From assembly GCF_013393905.1 (NCBI RefSeq), contig NZ_CP040272.1:6072001-6136000 (forward strand): a stretch of 64,000 nt of DNA. Reading direction: 5' to 3'. Each line of letters begins with the position of its first letter. Position 1 is the first letter of the stretch. Below are positions 8,275 through 15,821 of the stretch, piece by piece. Below the pieces are notes generated by a model. That model made no database searches. It was not told the DNA's origin and was given only the letters and a program-made list of their open reading frames with translations. The DNA comes from Nostoc sp. C052. Lineage in GTDB: Bacteria; Cyanobacteriota; Cyanobacteriia; Cyanobacteriales; Nostocaceae. The position numbers and the translations under genes were made by a program.

Positions 8275-8778
8275 ATGAGTGCTAACGAAATCTCTCTTCG
8301 ACCTGCCCAGGAAACAGATGCCTGGGTGCTGAGTGCAATTCATATTGCTGCTATCAAAGCTCTGCCTGCAACTTTTTACACCCAAAAAGAACTTTTAGCT
8401 TGGCGTAATTACCGCAACAAAGCTGATGGTTCAAATATCTTGAAAAGTATGAAAGCGGAAACTTACTGGGTTGCGATCGAGGGAGATGCTGTTATAGGTT
8501 TTGCTAGTTTCATTGTTGATGAACTAATTGGGCTGTACGTCCATCCTAAATATCAAGGAAAAGGGATTGGCCGTGCTTTAGTTAAACATTTTTGTGAAGA
8601 AGCAACTAAGCAAGGTGTAAGTAAAGTAATTACAACCGCTAGCCTTTATGCTGAGGGGTTTTATTTACGACTAGGATTTACTGCCATTGAAAGAGCGCCT
8701 CATTATTTAAGAAGTGGGATAGTTGTTCCAGTTACTAAAATGAGTAAAATATTAGCTCCCGCACCACAATCAATTTGA
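8275..8778 (+). CDS. GNAT-family N-acetyltransferase
   Basis: 167 residues. The acetyl-CoA-binding core is visible as LYVHPKYQGKGIGRALVKHF (Q/R-x-x-G-x-G/A motif), followed by ITTASLYAEGFYLRLGF, typical of motif B. The N-terminus SLRPAQETDAWVLSAIH is the usual first strand and helix. It transfers an acetyl group to an unknown small molecule or protein. Short spacing to the upstream DJ-1-like gene suggests co-transcription. Confidence 0.9.
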   Translation: MSANEISLRPAQETDAWVLSAIHIAAIKALPATFYTQKELLAWRNYRNKADGSNILKSMKAETYWVAIEGDAVIGFASFIVDELIGLYVHPKYQGKGIGRALVKHFCEEATKQGVSKVITTASLYAEGFYLRLGFTAIERAPHYLRSGIVVPVTKMSKILAPAPQSI

Positions 8779-8892
8779 GAGAGTAAAGATTTTTAATAAC
8801 CTTAAAAATGCTGGCATCACAATTATTTTTTCCCAAGTTACAACCGCTTTTTCTACATAACATATTATTGAAGTAAGTAATTGCCAGCATCA

Positions 8893-9537
8893 ATGCATAA
8901 AACCATCCGTTCATCAACTCTTACCCGTACACGTTTGATAGAAGCTGCCTTGCAGGTATTTGCTAGTTTAGGTGTTCAAGGAGCAACTACCCGTGAAATA
9001 GCCCGTGTTGCTGGTGTGAATGAGGTGACTTTATTTCGCCACTTTGCTAGCAAAGAACAACTTTTGGGAGCAGTAATGAAAAATGCTTTGGCACTCCAGA
9101 CAGAAGCCCTTGCACATCCCGAAGCCTGGACACAGGATCTAAAAATTGATTTAAGACAGTATGCCTATCTTTACAATACGATGCTAGAGGCACAGGAAGA
9201 CTTAATTCGTACCTTCATTGGAGAAGCCAAACGTCATCCTGAGGCAGCCAAACAAGTAATTCAAGAAGCTGCCAAGCCATTAGGGGAGAAACTGGTAGCT
9301 TACCTGCAATCGAGTCAGAAACGAGGCACTGTCAGAGCAGACCTCGATCCATTTCCGGCAGTAGATATGTTTACAGGAATGCTATTAGCTGGAATGCTAT
9401 GCCGCACTGTCAAATTTAATCAAGGCAACTATAACTGTGAGGACTATATAGAAACCTGTGTAGATATTTTTGTACGCGGTATCAGTACTAATCCTCTGTC
9501 AGTTGTCAATGCAGATGTCAGCCATGAGCCAAATTAA
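8893..9537 (+). CDS. TetR/AcrR-family transcriptional regulator
   Basis: About 214 residues. The N-terminal helix-turn-helix is clear: ALQVFASLGVQGATTREIAR, then VAGVNEVTLFRHFASKEQLL. The C-terminal half is helical and should bind a ligand. I prefer the ATG at 8893; a TTG at 8881 in the same frame is possible and neither has a strong ribosome site. The CDF transporter gene lies 300 bases downstream and could be a target, but a palindromic repeat lies between them and no operator was identified. Confidence 0.9.
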   Translation: MHKTIRSSTLTRTRLIEAALQVFASLGVQGATTREIARVAGVNEVTLFRHFASKEQLLGAVMKNALALQTEALAHPEAWTQDLKIDLRQYAYLYNTMLEAQEDLIRTFIGEAKRHPEAAKQVIQEAAKPLGEKLVAYLQSSQKRGTVRADLDPFPAVDMFTGMLLAGMLCRTVKFNQGNYNCEDYIETCVDIFVRGISTNPLSVVNADVSHEPN

Positions 9538-9542
9538 ACAAT

Positions 9543-9633
9543 AGACATCTCCGAAAAAGAATTGTTTTGACGTAGCAGTGCTACGTCAAAACAAGGGTTC
9601 TGGGTAACGCATCTTTAATTTCTGGAGATGTCT
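9543..9633. repeat. Nested-palindrome MITE-like element
   Basis: Outer inverted ends AGACATCTCC / GGAGATGTCT enclose a perfect 16-bp palindrome, TTGTTTTGACGTAGCA / TGCTACGTCAAAACAA, with a single central base (9562-9594). It starts 5 bases after the TetR stop and may serve as its terminator. Confidence 0.75.
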
Positions 9634-9714
9634 AATGATTTAATGGCGCTAATGGAACATACGGTAATAGACCCAAATCTAGGACACCTTGTCAACCAAT
9701 ACACTTGTAGAGCA

Positions 9715-9757
9715 TTGTAGAGACGCGATTTATCGCGTCTTGGATTTATCGCGTCTT
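9715..9757. repeat. Dispersed GAGACGCGATTTATCGCGTCT repeat
   Basis: Palindromic core GACGCGATTTATCGCGTC, followed by a second partial copy (ATTTATCGCGTCTT). Related copies lie near 17655 (GACGGCGATTTATCGCGTC) and 44437 (GCGCGATAAATCGCCGTC). A short interspersed repeat without coding content. Confidence 0.7.
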
Positions 9758-9844
9758 GAAATACCAATCAGTAGAAGACTCAGGACTGATGACCAGTAAA
9801 GTAAAATTTGGTACTCTTAGCTTGGAATCACTGTAATTACGTCC

Positions 9845-10771
9845 GTGACCGAGATGAGTAGTCCAAAAGCCCGCTCCTACGCTTTCTTATCGATTGCAGC
9901 GGCAATCGTCACTATCGGCATAAAATTTGGCGCTTACCAGCTAACCGGGTCAGTAGGTTTGCTTTCAGATGCTATTGAATCAATTGTAAATCTCCTGGCT
10001 GCATTGGTTGCTCTATGGGCATTGACCTATGCTGAGAAACCAGCCGATGCCGAACACGCCTTTGGGCATTCTAAAGCTGAATACTTCTCCAGTGGTGCAG
10101 AAGGCGCGTTGATTATAGTGGCAGCCATTAGCATTGCTGTTGAAGCTTGGGGACGCTTGCTGCATCCAGAACCATTAACACAGTTGGGATACGGGTTGGC
10201 ACTCTCTCTATTTGCAACCGCAATCAACGGCGTTGTTGCCTTTATCTTGCTACGAGCAGGGCGACGGTTGCGTTCTATAACACTGAGGGCTGATGCTCAC
10301 CATCTGTTTACCGATGTGGTGACTTCGGGTGGTGTAGTAGTTGGAATCTTACTCGTCAAGCTAACAGGCACTCTCGTACTCGATCCAATTGTCGCCCTGA
10401 TAGTAGCAGCAAATATTACTTGGACAGGATTTCGTTTGCTGCGGGAAACCAGTAGCGCGTTACTGGATGCAGCTTTACCTAAAAAAGAAATTGACGCAAT
10501 TAAGAGCATCCTTAACGAGTACAAACGTCAAGATATTCAGTTTCATGCCTTGCGAACCCGTACTGCTGGAACCCGCCGTTTTGTTTCCTTTCATGTTCTT
10601 GTGCCTGGATCTTGGACAGTACAACAAGGGCATGATTTATGCGAGGCAATTGAGCTTGCTATTCTTGGGGTGCTGCCTTCAACCCACGTTACAACTCATT
10701 TAGAACCTGTAGAAGATCCAGTTTCTTGGGATGATTTGGAGTTGGAGCGTCCGAGCAATCACCAAATGTAA
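9845..10771 (+). CDS. Cation diffusion facilitator (CDF) transporter
   Basis: 308 residues with about six membrane helices in the first 210 and a C-terminal cytoplasmic domain. It should export divalent metal by proton antiport across the plasma membrane. Metal-site residues: LLSDAIESIVN in helix 2 and ADAHHLFTDVV in helix 5, which keeps the HxxxD pair. Helix 2 has Asp, Glu and Asn where zinc exporters usually carry two acids or His/Asp, so the metal cannot be stated. GTG start at 9845; an ATG follows three codons later. The upstream TetR gene might regulate it. Confidence 0.9.
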   Translation: MTEMSSPKARSYAFLSIAAAIVTIGIKFGAYQLTGSVGLLSDAIESIVNLLAALVALWALTYAEKPADAEHAFGHSKAEYFSSGAEGALIIVAAISIAVEAWGRLLHPEPLTQLGYGLALSLFATAINGVVAFILLRAGRRLRSITLRADAHHLFTDVVTSGGVVVGILLVKLTGTLVLDPIVALIVAANITWTGFRLLRETSSALLDAALPKKEIDAIKSILNEYKRQDIQFHALRTRTAGTRRFVSFHVLVPGSWTVQQGHDLCEAIELAILGVLPSTHVTTHLEPVEDPVSWDDLELERPSNHQM

Positions 10772-10819
10772 AAACAAGAATTAAATAACATACAATTTAT
10801 GTCTCTGGTTTACCTCACA

Positions 10820-11128
10820 CTAGGCTGTACCTGCATCGTTTTCTATCTGAACCCGTTGCACATCAGTGTCTTTTAGTCCAGCACGTTCTAGTACTTGTAC
10901 TGCAAAAAAGTAGCTTTTTCCCGATGGGTTGCCGATTTTCTTACCCTTTAAATCAGTTACCTTCTTGATGGGTGAGTTAAGTAAAACTAGCAATCCGTGG
11001 GTCTTTGGGCTACGTTCAACTAAGGCGATGACAGGGATGGGCTGACCTGCGGCGATCGCAGCTACAGGTGCATTGGTGTCAACTGAAGCTGGAAATAGCT
11101 TAACTGTTGGCTTCCATGCCCGCCCGGA
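10820..11128 (-). pseudogene. Remnant of an SsuA-like ABC-transporter binding protein
   Basis: An uninterrupted 103-codon stretch without a plausible start reads WKPTVKLFPASVDTNAPVAA...TDLKGKKIGNPSGKSYFFAV...ending ENDAGTA-stop. This is the middle of an aliphatic-sulfonate/nitrate-type periplasmic binding protein. The signal peptide, N-terminal third and C-terminal third are absent, and no permease or ATPase gene is nearby, so it is a broken fragment. Confidence 0.75.
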
Positions 11129-11137
11129 AATAAATAA

Positions 11138-11176
11138 ATGAGTAATGAGTAATGAGTATTACTTATTACTCATTAC
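11138..11176. repeat. AATGAGT short tandem palindrome
   Basis: AATGAGTAATGAGTAATGAG faces ATTACTTATTACTCATTACT, forming a hairpin of heptamer repeats. It sits between the binding-protein remnant and the glycosyltransferase gene. A similar heptamer array occurs between rpoC1 and rpoC2. Confidence 0.6.
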
Positions 11177-11214
11177 TTCAAAAATAAATTTTCGGAAAAG
11201 AAAACTCAGCAATC

Positions 11215-11925
11215 ATGAGTCAGACTATTGGCGCTGCTAAAATTTCGATTATTATTCCGGCTATTAACGAAGCGGGTAATATTAAAAAAGCCATTGCTAC
11301 TACTCAAGGCAGTATAAATATAGAAGTCATTGTAGTTGATGGTGGCTCTAGTGATGATACTGTAGCGATCGCTCAGTCTTTAAATGTCAAAGTTATCTCA
11401 TCATCTCCCGGTCGTGCTGTGCAAATGAACGCGGGTGCTGTAGCGGCTAGCGGTGAGATTCTGTTATTTCTCCATGCAGATACCCGTTTACCAACTGGGT
11501 TTGATGAGATGATTCGCACAGCACTACAACAGCCTGGGACTGTGGCTGGTGCTTTTAAGTTGCGGATTGATGCGTCACTTTTAAGTTTACGATGGGTAGA
11601 GTGGGGGGTAAATGTGCGATCGCATTTTTACCAAATGCCTTATGGCGACCAAGCAATTTTTTTAACAAAGGAAATATTTCAGCAAATAGGCTGTTTTCCC
11701 GAATTGCCTATCATGGAAGACTTTGAACTTATGCGTCGTTTAAAAAGCATCGGACACATTGTAATTATCGCTACACCAGTTGTCACCTCAGCCCGTAGAT
11801 GGTTGCAAAAGGGAGTATTCAAAACTACGCTACTTAATCAAATAGTAATTACTGCTTATTTACTCGGCATTTCACCTGAGCGAATTCGTCGCTGGTATCG
11901 CCGAGACAAATTTAAGAGGGTTTAA
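11215..11925 (+). CDS. Family 2 glycosyltransferase (TIGR04283 type)
   Basis: 236 residues of GT-A fold. ISIIIPAINEAGNI at the N-terminus binds the nucleotide, VIVVDGGSSDDTV follows, then the DxD-like HADTRLP, YGDQAIFL and LPIMEDFELMRRL. The combination and length match the glycosyltransferase often found with rSAM/selenoprotein-associated genes. No such partner genes are in this window. No membrane segment other than a weak hydrophobic stretch near the C-terminus. Convergent with hetF. Confidence 0.88.
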   Translation: MSQTIGAAKISIIIPAINEAGNIKKAIATTQGSINIEVIVVDGGSSDDTVAIAQSLNVKVISSSPGRAVQMNAGAVAASGEILLFLHADTRLPTGFDEMIRTALQQPGTVAGAFKLRIDASLLSLRWVEWGVNVRSHFYQMPYGDQAIFLTKEIFQQIGCFPELPIMEDFELMRRLKSIGHIVIIATPVVTSARRWLQKGVFKTTLLNQIVITAYLLGISPERIRRWYRRDKFKRV

Positions 11926-11950
11926 GAGGATGTTAGGACTAGCCCAGAAT

Positions 11951-11978
11951 CCCCGAATTCAGCTATGCACATTCGGGG
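11951..11978. terminator. Hairpin between convergent genes
   Basis: CCCCGAAT / ATTCGGGG with a 12-base loop between the glycosyltransferase stop and the hetF stop. No long T tract, so termination efficiency is uncertain; it is placed to serve both genes. Confidence 0.5.
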
Positions 11979-11985
11979 AATTATG

Positions 11986-14490
11986 TCAATTTACTTCACC
12001 TTTTTCCTGAAGGAGCGATCGCCAATCTTCAATCGCCTTCTCCGTCCACAACCAATTTTTAGCTAATTTATCTACCTGGAAATTTTCTCGATCGGACTTG
12101 AGAACCATTTGCCGCAACTTCATCGCTTCATTGAGATACTGTATCTGCTTACCACTAGATTGACTAAGTGCAGATTTATACAATCCAAGAGCTAACCCAG
12201 CATAAGAAGTTAAAGCGTCTTGAGGCACTTCCGTCTTTGTGGATGTTGAGTCTGTATTCTGTTCTTTGAGAGCTAAATTCAAAGCCTTAAACCAAGAATC
12301 ATTGGCTCGATTTAGATTGCCTTCTGTGTAGTAGGCAAATCCCAAAGCGTTATTATACAAAAGCGATTCAGGTTTAGCTTTGGCAGCAGTTTCCCAGTAA
12401 CGACGGGCATCATCAATACTATAATTATTGTCTCCGGTTTGGATAGACTGCCACGCCAATCGTCCCTTGTAAAAATTCACAGATGGGTCGTCAGCCTGTT
12501 TACTGGGAATTAATTTCAGAGCAGTTTCAGCCGCAGCTAATGCGCCCCGATTGAGTAGTTCTTCTACAGCCAATAACCCACCTTGCAATTCACCCTGGCT
12601 CAATTTTTCCGTAGCAGTAGCCGTGACAATACCAGTTGCTTCTATTCCTAAATCAATGTTCGGCTGCTTTTGAATCGGTCGAGAATCAGGTAGAGACTGG
12701 GTGGGAATTACTGGTATATTAGGCAGAGTTGATTGGTTTCGATTTTGCCACCACCAATTTAAAGCGATCGCAGCCGCTAACGCACTGATTCCCACAACAC
12801 CCACAATCGGCCACAGCCTGCGGCGACGGGTACGATTTCTTGCTGAAAGTGGTTGCGGCAAGAAATTAGAATTTTGCCAATTTCCTTCCAGGTTCCCAGG
12901 AGTTGCAGGTGGTGGCGGTGGAACTTCTCCCCACAAATCTGCTTCCTCTTGCAAAGAAGTCATTTCCTCAGAAATCTGGTTTTGGTGAAGACTATTTTCA
13001 CGAATTTGTCGATCCGGTTCAATTACAGCTTTTTGGTTATCTAGTTGACGAAACAAATCCGAAACGATCGCAGAATCTTCTTCATAACTTGGGTCATCAT
13101 ACTCAATTTCATCAACCAAATCGCCCCAAGTATCTTCACCCAGCCAGTCCAACCCAGAAGAGTCACGTGTCAAACCAGAAGGAATCATATCTTCCATTCC
13201 TAAAGGTATCTCGCTATCATCACCCATAGCAGAGTACATCGTGGAAGTTGCCCCTAAAGGCGAACTATACTGATTCAGCGACTCCGTATTTGCGGATAAC
13301 TCAGTTTCCTGACTCAGAAAACCGTCAAATTCTGGCTGGAGATATAAAATCGGTAATGCCCAGTACATCTGGTGAGAACCATAAGCAGAAATTAATCCTT
13401 GGCGCACCCGACTGACGCACAAATCTACTGGATATCCCTGACTCAAGTTGCGGTAAAACAATTGTGTAAGTGTCAACGCCACTTCATCAGGAATTCGTTC
13501 TGACATCGCCAAAACGCTTCTAATTCCCCGCTTCACCAGACTTTCTGCTAGGTTACGTTCGCCAGTATCTCCAGAGGGATTGGACGCAGCGGTGTATGCC
13601 CCTAAGCAGGAATTAAACACTGCCATTTGAATGTTATTGTTGACGAGCAAACCTGCCAAATCGTCCCCAGTCAAGATTTCCGTTAAGCCAGTTCTGCGAC
13701 TAACAAGATAAATTTCTCCACCATTGGAACCTAAGTTACTATGACCAGAGTAGTGTAGAACGTGGTATCTACCTTGTTCTAAGGCTTGTGTCAGTTCTTC
13801 CCGTCCTGGTTGGTCTAATACAGTCAGTTCAATTTCTGGCAAACGATTGCTACCTTCAGCCAGTCGTGATGTTTGGCGCTGAAGTTCCGCCTGTAATTTA
13901 ATCGCTTCCTGTTTCTGTAAATCAAGACGGACTTGATCTGAGGGAGAAGCAATTACCATCAATACTTTGACACCACCTTGTTCTAGTGGTGTGGGCATAT
14001 TTTGCGATCGCAAAGGAGAAGCCCCCGAAATTCCACTTTGGAATCGAGAAAAAGCCACATAAGGCCCAGTAGCCAGAGGGCGATCGCCTGCGTGCATCAC
14101 TTCCCAAGGCAAACGAGCTAACCTAGTGTCTTTTAGCCCCAAACGTAAGCGTAGTACTTGTTGGTGGTTCTGAGCAATACCTTGGGCAGTAATCCAACTA
14201 TCTCTGAGAGTACCTTGAAATAAGGCATTATAGAATTGTTGACCCAATGCCACCAAATTAACAGAGTTTCTGGCGATATCGCTTTCATGCCCGCCAGAAG
14301 TGAATGGATCTCCTTGTAACACCGACTTCAACGGGTCATTCATCAAATGCCCAGCAGCCATCAACCAATCAGCTATGGGCCAAGTCACCAATTCTTCTGC
14401 CAATGGTACCCCAGGCGCGACTTGTTCCGTCCGCACCAAGTAGTCATTTTGCCCTACCGGGGTTACGGAAATATGGAATTCCTGGGTCAC
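11986..14490 (-). CDS. hetF: HetF, CHAT-domain protease of heterocyst development
   Basis: 834 residues. The CHAT (caspase-like) domain spans about 80-390, with the catalytic pair in HYSGHS (H246/H250) and FNSCLGAYT (C295). An acidic linker follows, then one membrane helix at about 560-580 (IVGVVGISALAAAIAL) and a C-terminal TPR-like region (about 630-834). Length, layout and N-terminus agree with HetF of Anabaena and Nostoc punctiforme, which is required for heterocyst differentiation and normal division and acts as a protease. GTG start at 14490 with AGGAG five bases upstream. The NsiR1 array immediately upstream on the opposite strand is the known hetF context and strengthens the call. Confidence 0.88.
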   Translation of the reverse strand: MTQEFHISVTPVGQNDYLVRTEQVAPGVPLAEELVTWPIADWLMAAGHLMNDPLKSVLQGDPFTSGGHESDIARNSVNLVALGQQFYNALFQGTLRDSWITAQGIAQNHQQVLRLRLGLKDTRLARLPWEVMHAGDRPLATGPYVAFSRFQSGISGASPLRSQNMPTPLEQGGVKVLMVIASPSDQVRLDLQKQEAIKLQAELQRQTSRLAEGSNRLPEIELTVLDQPGREELTQALEQGRYHVLHYSGHSNLGSNGGEIYLVSRRTGLTEILTGDDLAGLLVNNNIQMAVFNSCLGAYTAASNPSGDTGERNLAESLVKRGIRSVLAMSERIPDEVALTLTQLFYRNLSQGYPVDLCVSRVRQGLISAYGSHQMYWALPILYLQPEFDGFLSQETELSANTESLNQYSSPLGATSTMYSAMGDDSEIPLGMEDMIPSGLTRDSSGLDWLGEDTWGDLVDEIEYDDPSYEEDSAIVSDLFRQLDNQKAVIEPDRQIRENSLHQNQISEEMTSLQEEADLWGEVPPPPPATPGNLEGNWQNSNFLPQPLSARNRTRRRRLWPIVGVVGISALAAAIALNWWWQNRNQSTLPNIPVIPTQSLPDSRPIQKQPNIDLGIEATGIVTATATEKLSQGELQGGLLAVEELLNRGALAAAETALKLIPSKQADDPSVNFYKGRLAWQSIQTGDNNYSIDDARRYWETAAKAKPESLLYNNALGFAYYTEGNLNRANDSWFKALNLALKEQNTDSTSTKTEVPQDALTSYAGLALGLYKSALSQSSGKQIQYLNEAMKLRQMVLKSDRENFQVDKLAKNWLWTEKAIEDWRSLLQEKGEVN

Positions 14491-14635
14491 AACTTCTCCT
14501 GCTTGCCTCCTAAATCTGGTTTGAAACGCGAAAGTTTCAAGTCGATTTTTCGCTCCCTCTAATAACTTAGATGCATCCTGCCCCTGAATGTTTCTAATTC
14601 AGTGCCATTTTGATTTTTCTGCCCTGACAACTTTA

Positions 14636-14663
14636 TCCGGATCGGATTACTTGGGTCTAGAAC
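14636..14663 (+). promoter_or_regulatory. DIF-type promoter of NsiR1 copy 1
   Basis: TCCGGA at 14636-14641, 16 bases, then TAGAAC at 14658-14663. TCCGGA at -35 is the motif reported for differentiation-specific (DIF+) promoters in Anabaena. Confidence 0.7.
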
Positions 14664-14670
14664 ACTTAAT

Positions 14671-14731
14671 TGGTAGATGCACCTTGATCTTCAACTCCCC
14701 TAGTTGGCTAACACCCACTGGGGGTTTTTTT
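14671..14731 (+). ncRNA. nsiR1: NsiR1 copy 1 (hetF-proximal)
   Basis: About 61 nt from GGTAGATGCACC to the T tract, with terminator stem CCCC/GGGG. It lies about 180 bases upstream of the hetF start on the opposite strand, so it would be antisense to a hetF leader of that length. It differs slightly from the other copies (TTGATCTTCAAC in place of CTGATAACTAAC). Confidence 0.8.
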
Positions 14732-14807
14732 ATTTTGGCAAACAACAGCAACTTCTGACGCAGATATTCTCTACCAGAAAATAGTGCTTAATCCTAGAAT
14801 ACTTGAT

Positions 14808-14872
14808 TAGTAGATGGATGTCCCTTGATCTTTAACTCCCCTAATCAGTTAATATTCACTCTTGTTTTTTTT
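14808..14872 (+). ncRNA. Decayed NsiR1 copy 2
   Basis: TAGAAT at 14795 and TAGATGGATG...CTTGATC...CTCCCC are recognisable, but TCCGGA is degraded to ACCAGA. The G4 arm of the terminator is lost (CTTGTTTTTTTT), so it is probably inactive or read through. Confidence 0.55.
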
Positions 14873-14907
14873 GACACACGATAACAATCAATTTTCTAAT
14901 AAATTTA

Positions 14908-14935
14908 TCCGGAGTATGGCAGTTAAACCTAGAAC
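14908..14935 (+). promoter_or_regulatory. DIF-type promoter of NsiR1 copy 3
   Basis: TCCGGA at 14908-14913, 16 bases, TAGAAC at 14930-14935. Confidence 0.7.
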
Positions 14936-14942
14936 ATTTAAG

Positions 14943-15003
14943 TGGTAGATGCACCCTGATAACTAGCTCCCCTGGTTGGCTAACGCCCACTGGGGGTTTT
15001 TTT
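14943..15003 (+). ncRNA. nsiR1: NsiR1 copy 3
   Basis: GGTAGATGCACCCTGATAAC start, CTCCCC...GGGGG hairpin and seven T. Full-length copy with an intact promoter. Confidence 0.78.
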
Positions 15004-15069
15004 ATGAAGATTGAGTGGTATTAATTAACCCTGGCACACCCATTTTGTCAAGTAGCGCACTGATATTTA

Positions 15070-15113
15070 ATTGGTAGATATATCCTGATAACTAACCCCT
15101 CTGAGGTTTTTTC
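15070..15113 (+). ncRNA. Decayed NsiR1 copy 4
   Basis: TTGGTAGATATATCCTGATAAC is recognisable, but the hairpin is shortened to CCCCTCTGAGG and no TCCGGA is present at the expected place. Probably not an independent transcript. Confidence 0.5.
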
Positions 15114-15153
15114 TGACCGCCAAATAGCAAAAACTTCAACCTCTGCTAATTTA

Positions 15154-15181
15154 TCCGGTAGCGACCAATTTACTTTAGAAA
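15154..15181 (+). promoter_or_regulatory. DIF-type promoter of NsiR1 copy 5
   Basis: TCCGGT at 15154-15159 (one mismatch), 16 bases, TAGAAA at 15176-15181. Confidence 0.62.
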
Positions 15182-15188
15182 AGATTAT

Positions 15189-15247
15189 TGGTAGATGCAC
15201 CCTGATAACTAACTCCCCCGTAGGTTAACACCAACTGGGGTTTTTTT
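15189..15247 (+). ncRNA. nsiR1: NsiR1 copy 5
   Basis: GGTAGATGCACCCTGATAAC start and CCCC...CTGGGG terminator with seven T. It is the first member of the 222-bp periodic block. Confidence 0.76.
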
Positions 15248-15261
15248 ATTTAAAAAAATAG

Positions 15262-15317
15262 CTGACCTTGATAACTAACTCACCCGATTGGCTAACACGC
15301 ACTTGAGGTTCTTTCTG
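15262..15317 (+). ncRNA. Decayed NsiR1 copy 6
   Basis: GACCTTGATAACTAACTCACC...GGCTAACACGCACTTGAGG resembles the body of NsiR1, but there is no promoter, the 5' end is missing and the terminator arms no longer pair. Confidence 0.5.
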
Positions 15318-15375
15318 GTTTCGTAAGTGTAGCCGATCCTAGACATCACCATCAATCCTAATTTAGTTCATTTTC

Positions 15376-15403
15376 TCCGGAAGATACTAGCTGCCCCTAG
15401 AAA
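15376..15403 (+). promoter_or_regulatory. DIF-type promoter of NsiR1 copy 7
   Basis: TCCGGA at 15376-15381, 16 bases, TAGAAA at 15398-15403. Confidence 0.7.
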
Positions 15404-15410
15404 AGATTAT

Positions 15411-15469
15411 TGGTAGATGCACCCTGATAACTCACTCCCCTGTAGGTTAACACCAACTGGGGTTTTTTT
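15411..15469 (+). ncRNA. nsiR1: NsiR1 copy 7
   Basis: Intact copy exactly 222 bases after copy 5. The body differs from copy 5 only by small substitutions (AACTCACTCC for AACTAACTCC). Confidence 0.76.
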
Positions 15470-15481
15470 ATTTAAAAAAAT

Positions 15482-15538
15482 AGCTGACCTTGATAACTAA
15501 CTCACCCGATTGGCTAACACCCATTTGAGGTTCTTTCT
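15482..15538 (+). ncRNA. Decayed NsiR1 copy 8
   Basis: Near-identical duplicate of decayed copy 6, 222 bases further on; it lacks a promoter and a working terminator. Confidence 0.5.
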
Positions 15539-15597
15539 GGTTTCGTAAGTGTAGCCGATCCTAGACATCACCATCAATCCTAATTTAGTTCATTTTC

Positions 15598-15625
15598 TCC
15601 GGAAGATACTAGCTGCCCCTAGAAG
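15598..15625 (+). promoter_or_regulatory. DIF-type promoter of NsiR1 copy 9
   Basis: TCCGGA at 15598-15603, 16 bases, TAGAAG at 15620-15625. Confidence 0.7.
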
Positions 15626-15632
15626 AGATTAT

Positions 15633-15691
15633 TGGTAGATGCACCCTGATAACTCACTCCCCTGTAGGTTAACACCAACTGGGGTTTTTTT
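15633..15691 (+). ncRNA. nsiR1: NsiR1 copy 9
   Basis: Intact copy 222 bases after copy 7 and nearly identical to it. The repetition then breaks off shortly after 15710. Confidence 0.76.
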
Positions 15692-15725
15692 ATTTAAAAA
15701 AATAACTGACCTTTGTACAATTTCA

Positions 15726-15753
15726 TCCGGAGTATGGTGTTCAACCTGAGAAC
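15726..15753 (+). promoter_or_regulatory. DIF-type promoter of NsiR1 copy 10
   Basis: TCCGGA at 15726-15731, 16 bases, then GAGAAC at 15748-15753 (T to G at the first base of the -10 box). Confidence 0.6.
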
Positions 15754-15760
15754 ATTTAAT

Positions 15761-15821
15761 TGGTAGATGCACCCTGATAACTAACTCCCCTGGTTGGCTA
15801 ACGCTCACTGGGGGTTTTTTT
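15761..15821 (+). ncRNA. nsiR1: NsiR1 copy 10 (hetF-distal)
   Basis: Full copy resembling copies 1 and 3 more than the 222-bp block (GGTTGGCTAACGCTCACTGGGGG terminator region). Last unit of the array. Confidence 0.77.

Larger units (their letters stand above)
14636..15821 (+). repeat. NsiR1 tandem array upstream of hetF
   Basis: About 1.2 kb of direct repeats. Each full unit has TCCGGA, 16 bases, a TAGAAC-like box, then about 60 bases beginning GGTAGATGCACCCTGATAAC and ending in a C4/G4 hairpin with seven T. I count six intact units and four decayed ones. This matches NsiR1, a heterocyst-specific RNA known to be encoded in tandem repeats upstream of hetF. The copies read on the strand opposite to hetF. 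Two complete 222-bp blocks and part of a third form the centre. Confidence 0.88.

Noticed and set aside
14636..15821. CRISPR array
   Set aside because: Repeats are about 60 nt plus promoter, spacing is irregular or 222 bases, and each ends in a terminator hairpin. No short constant repeat with unique spacers and no cas gene.
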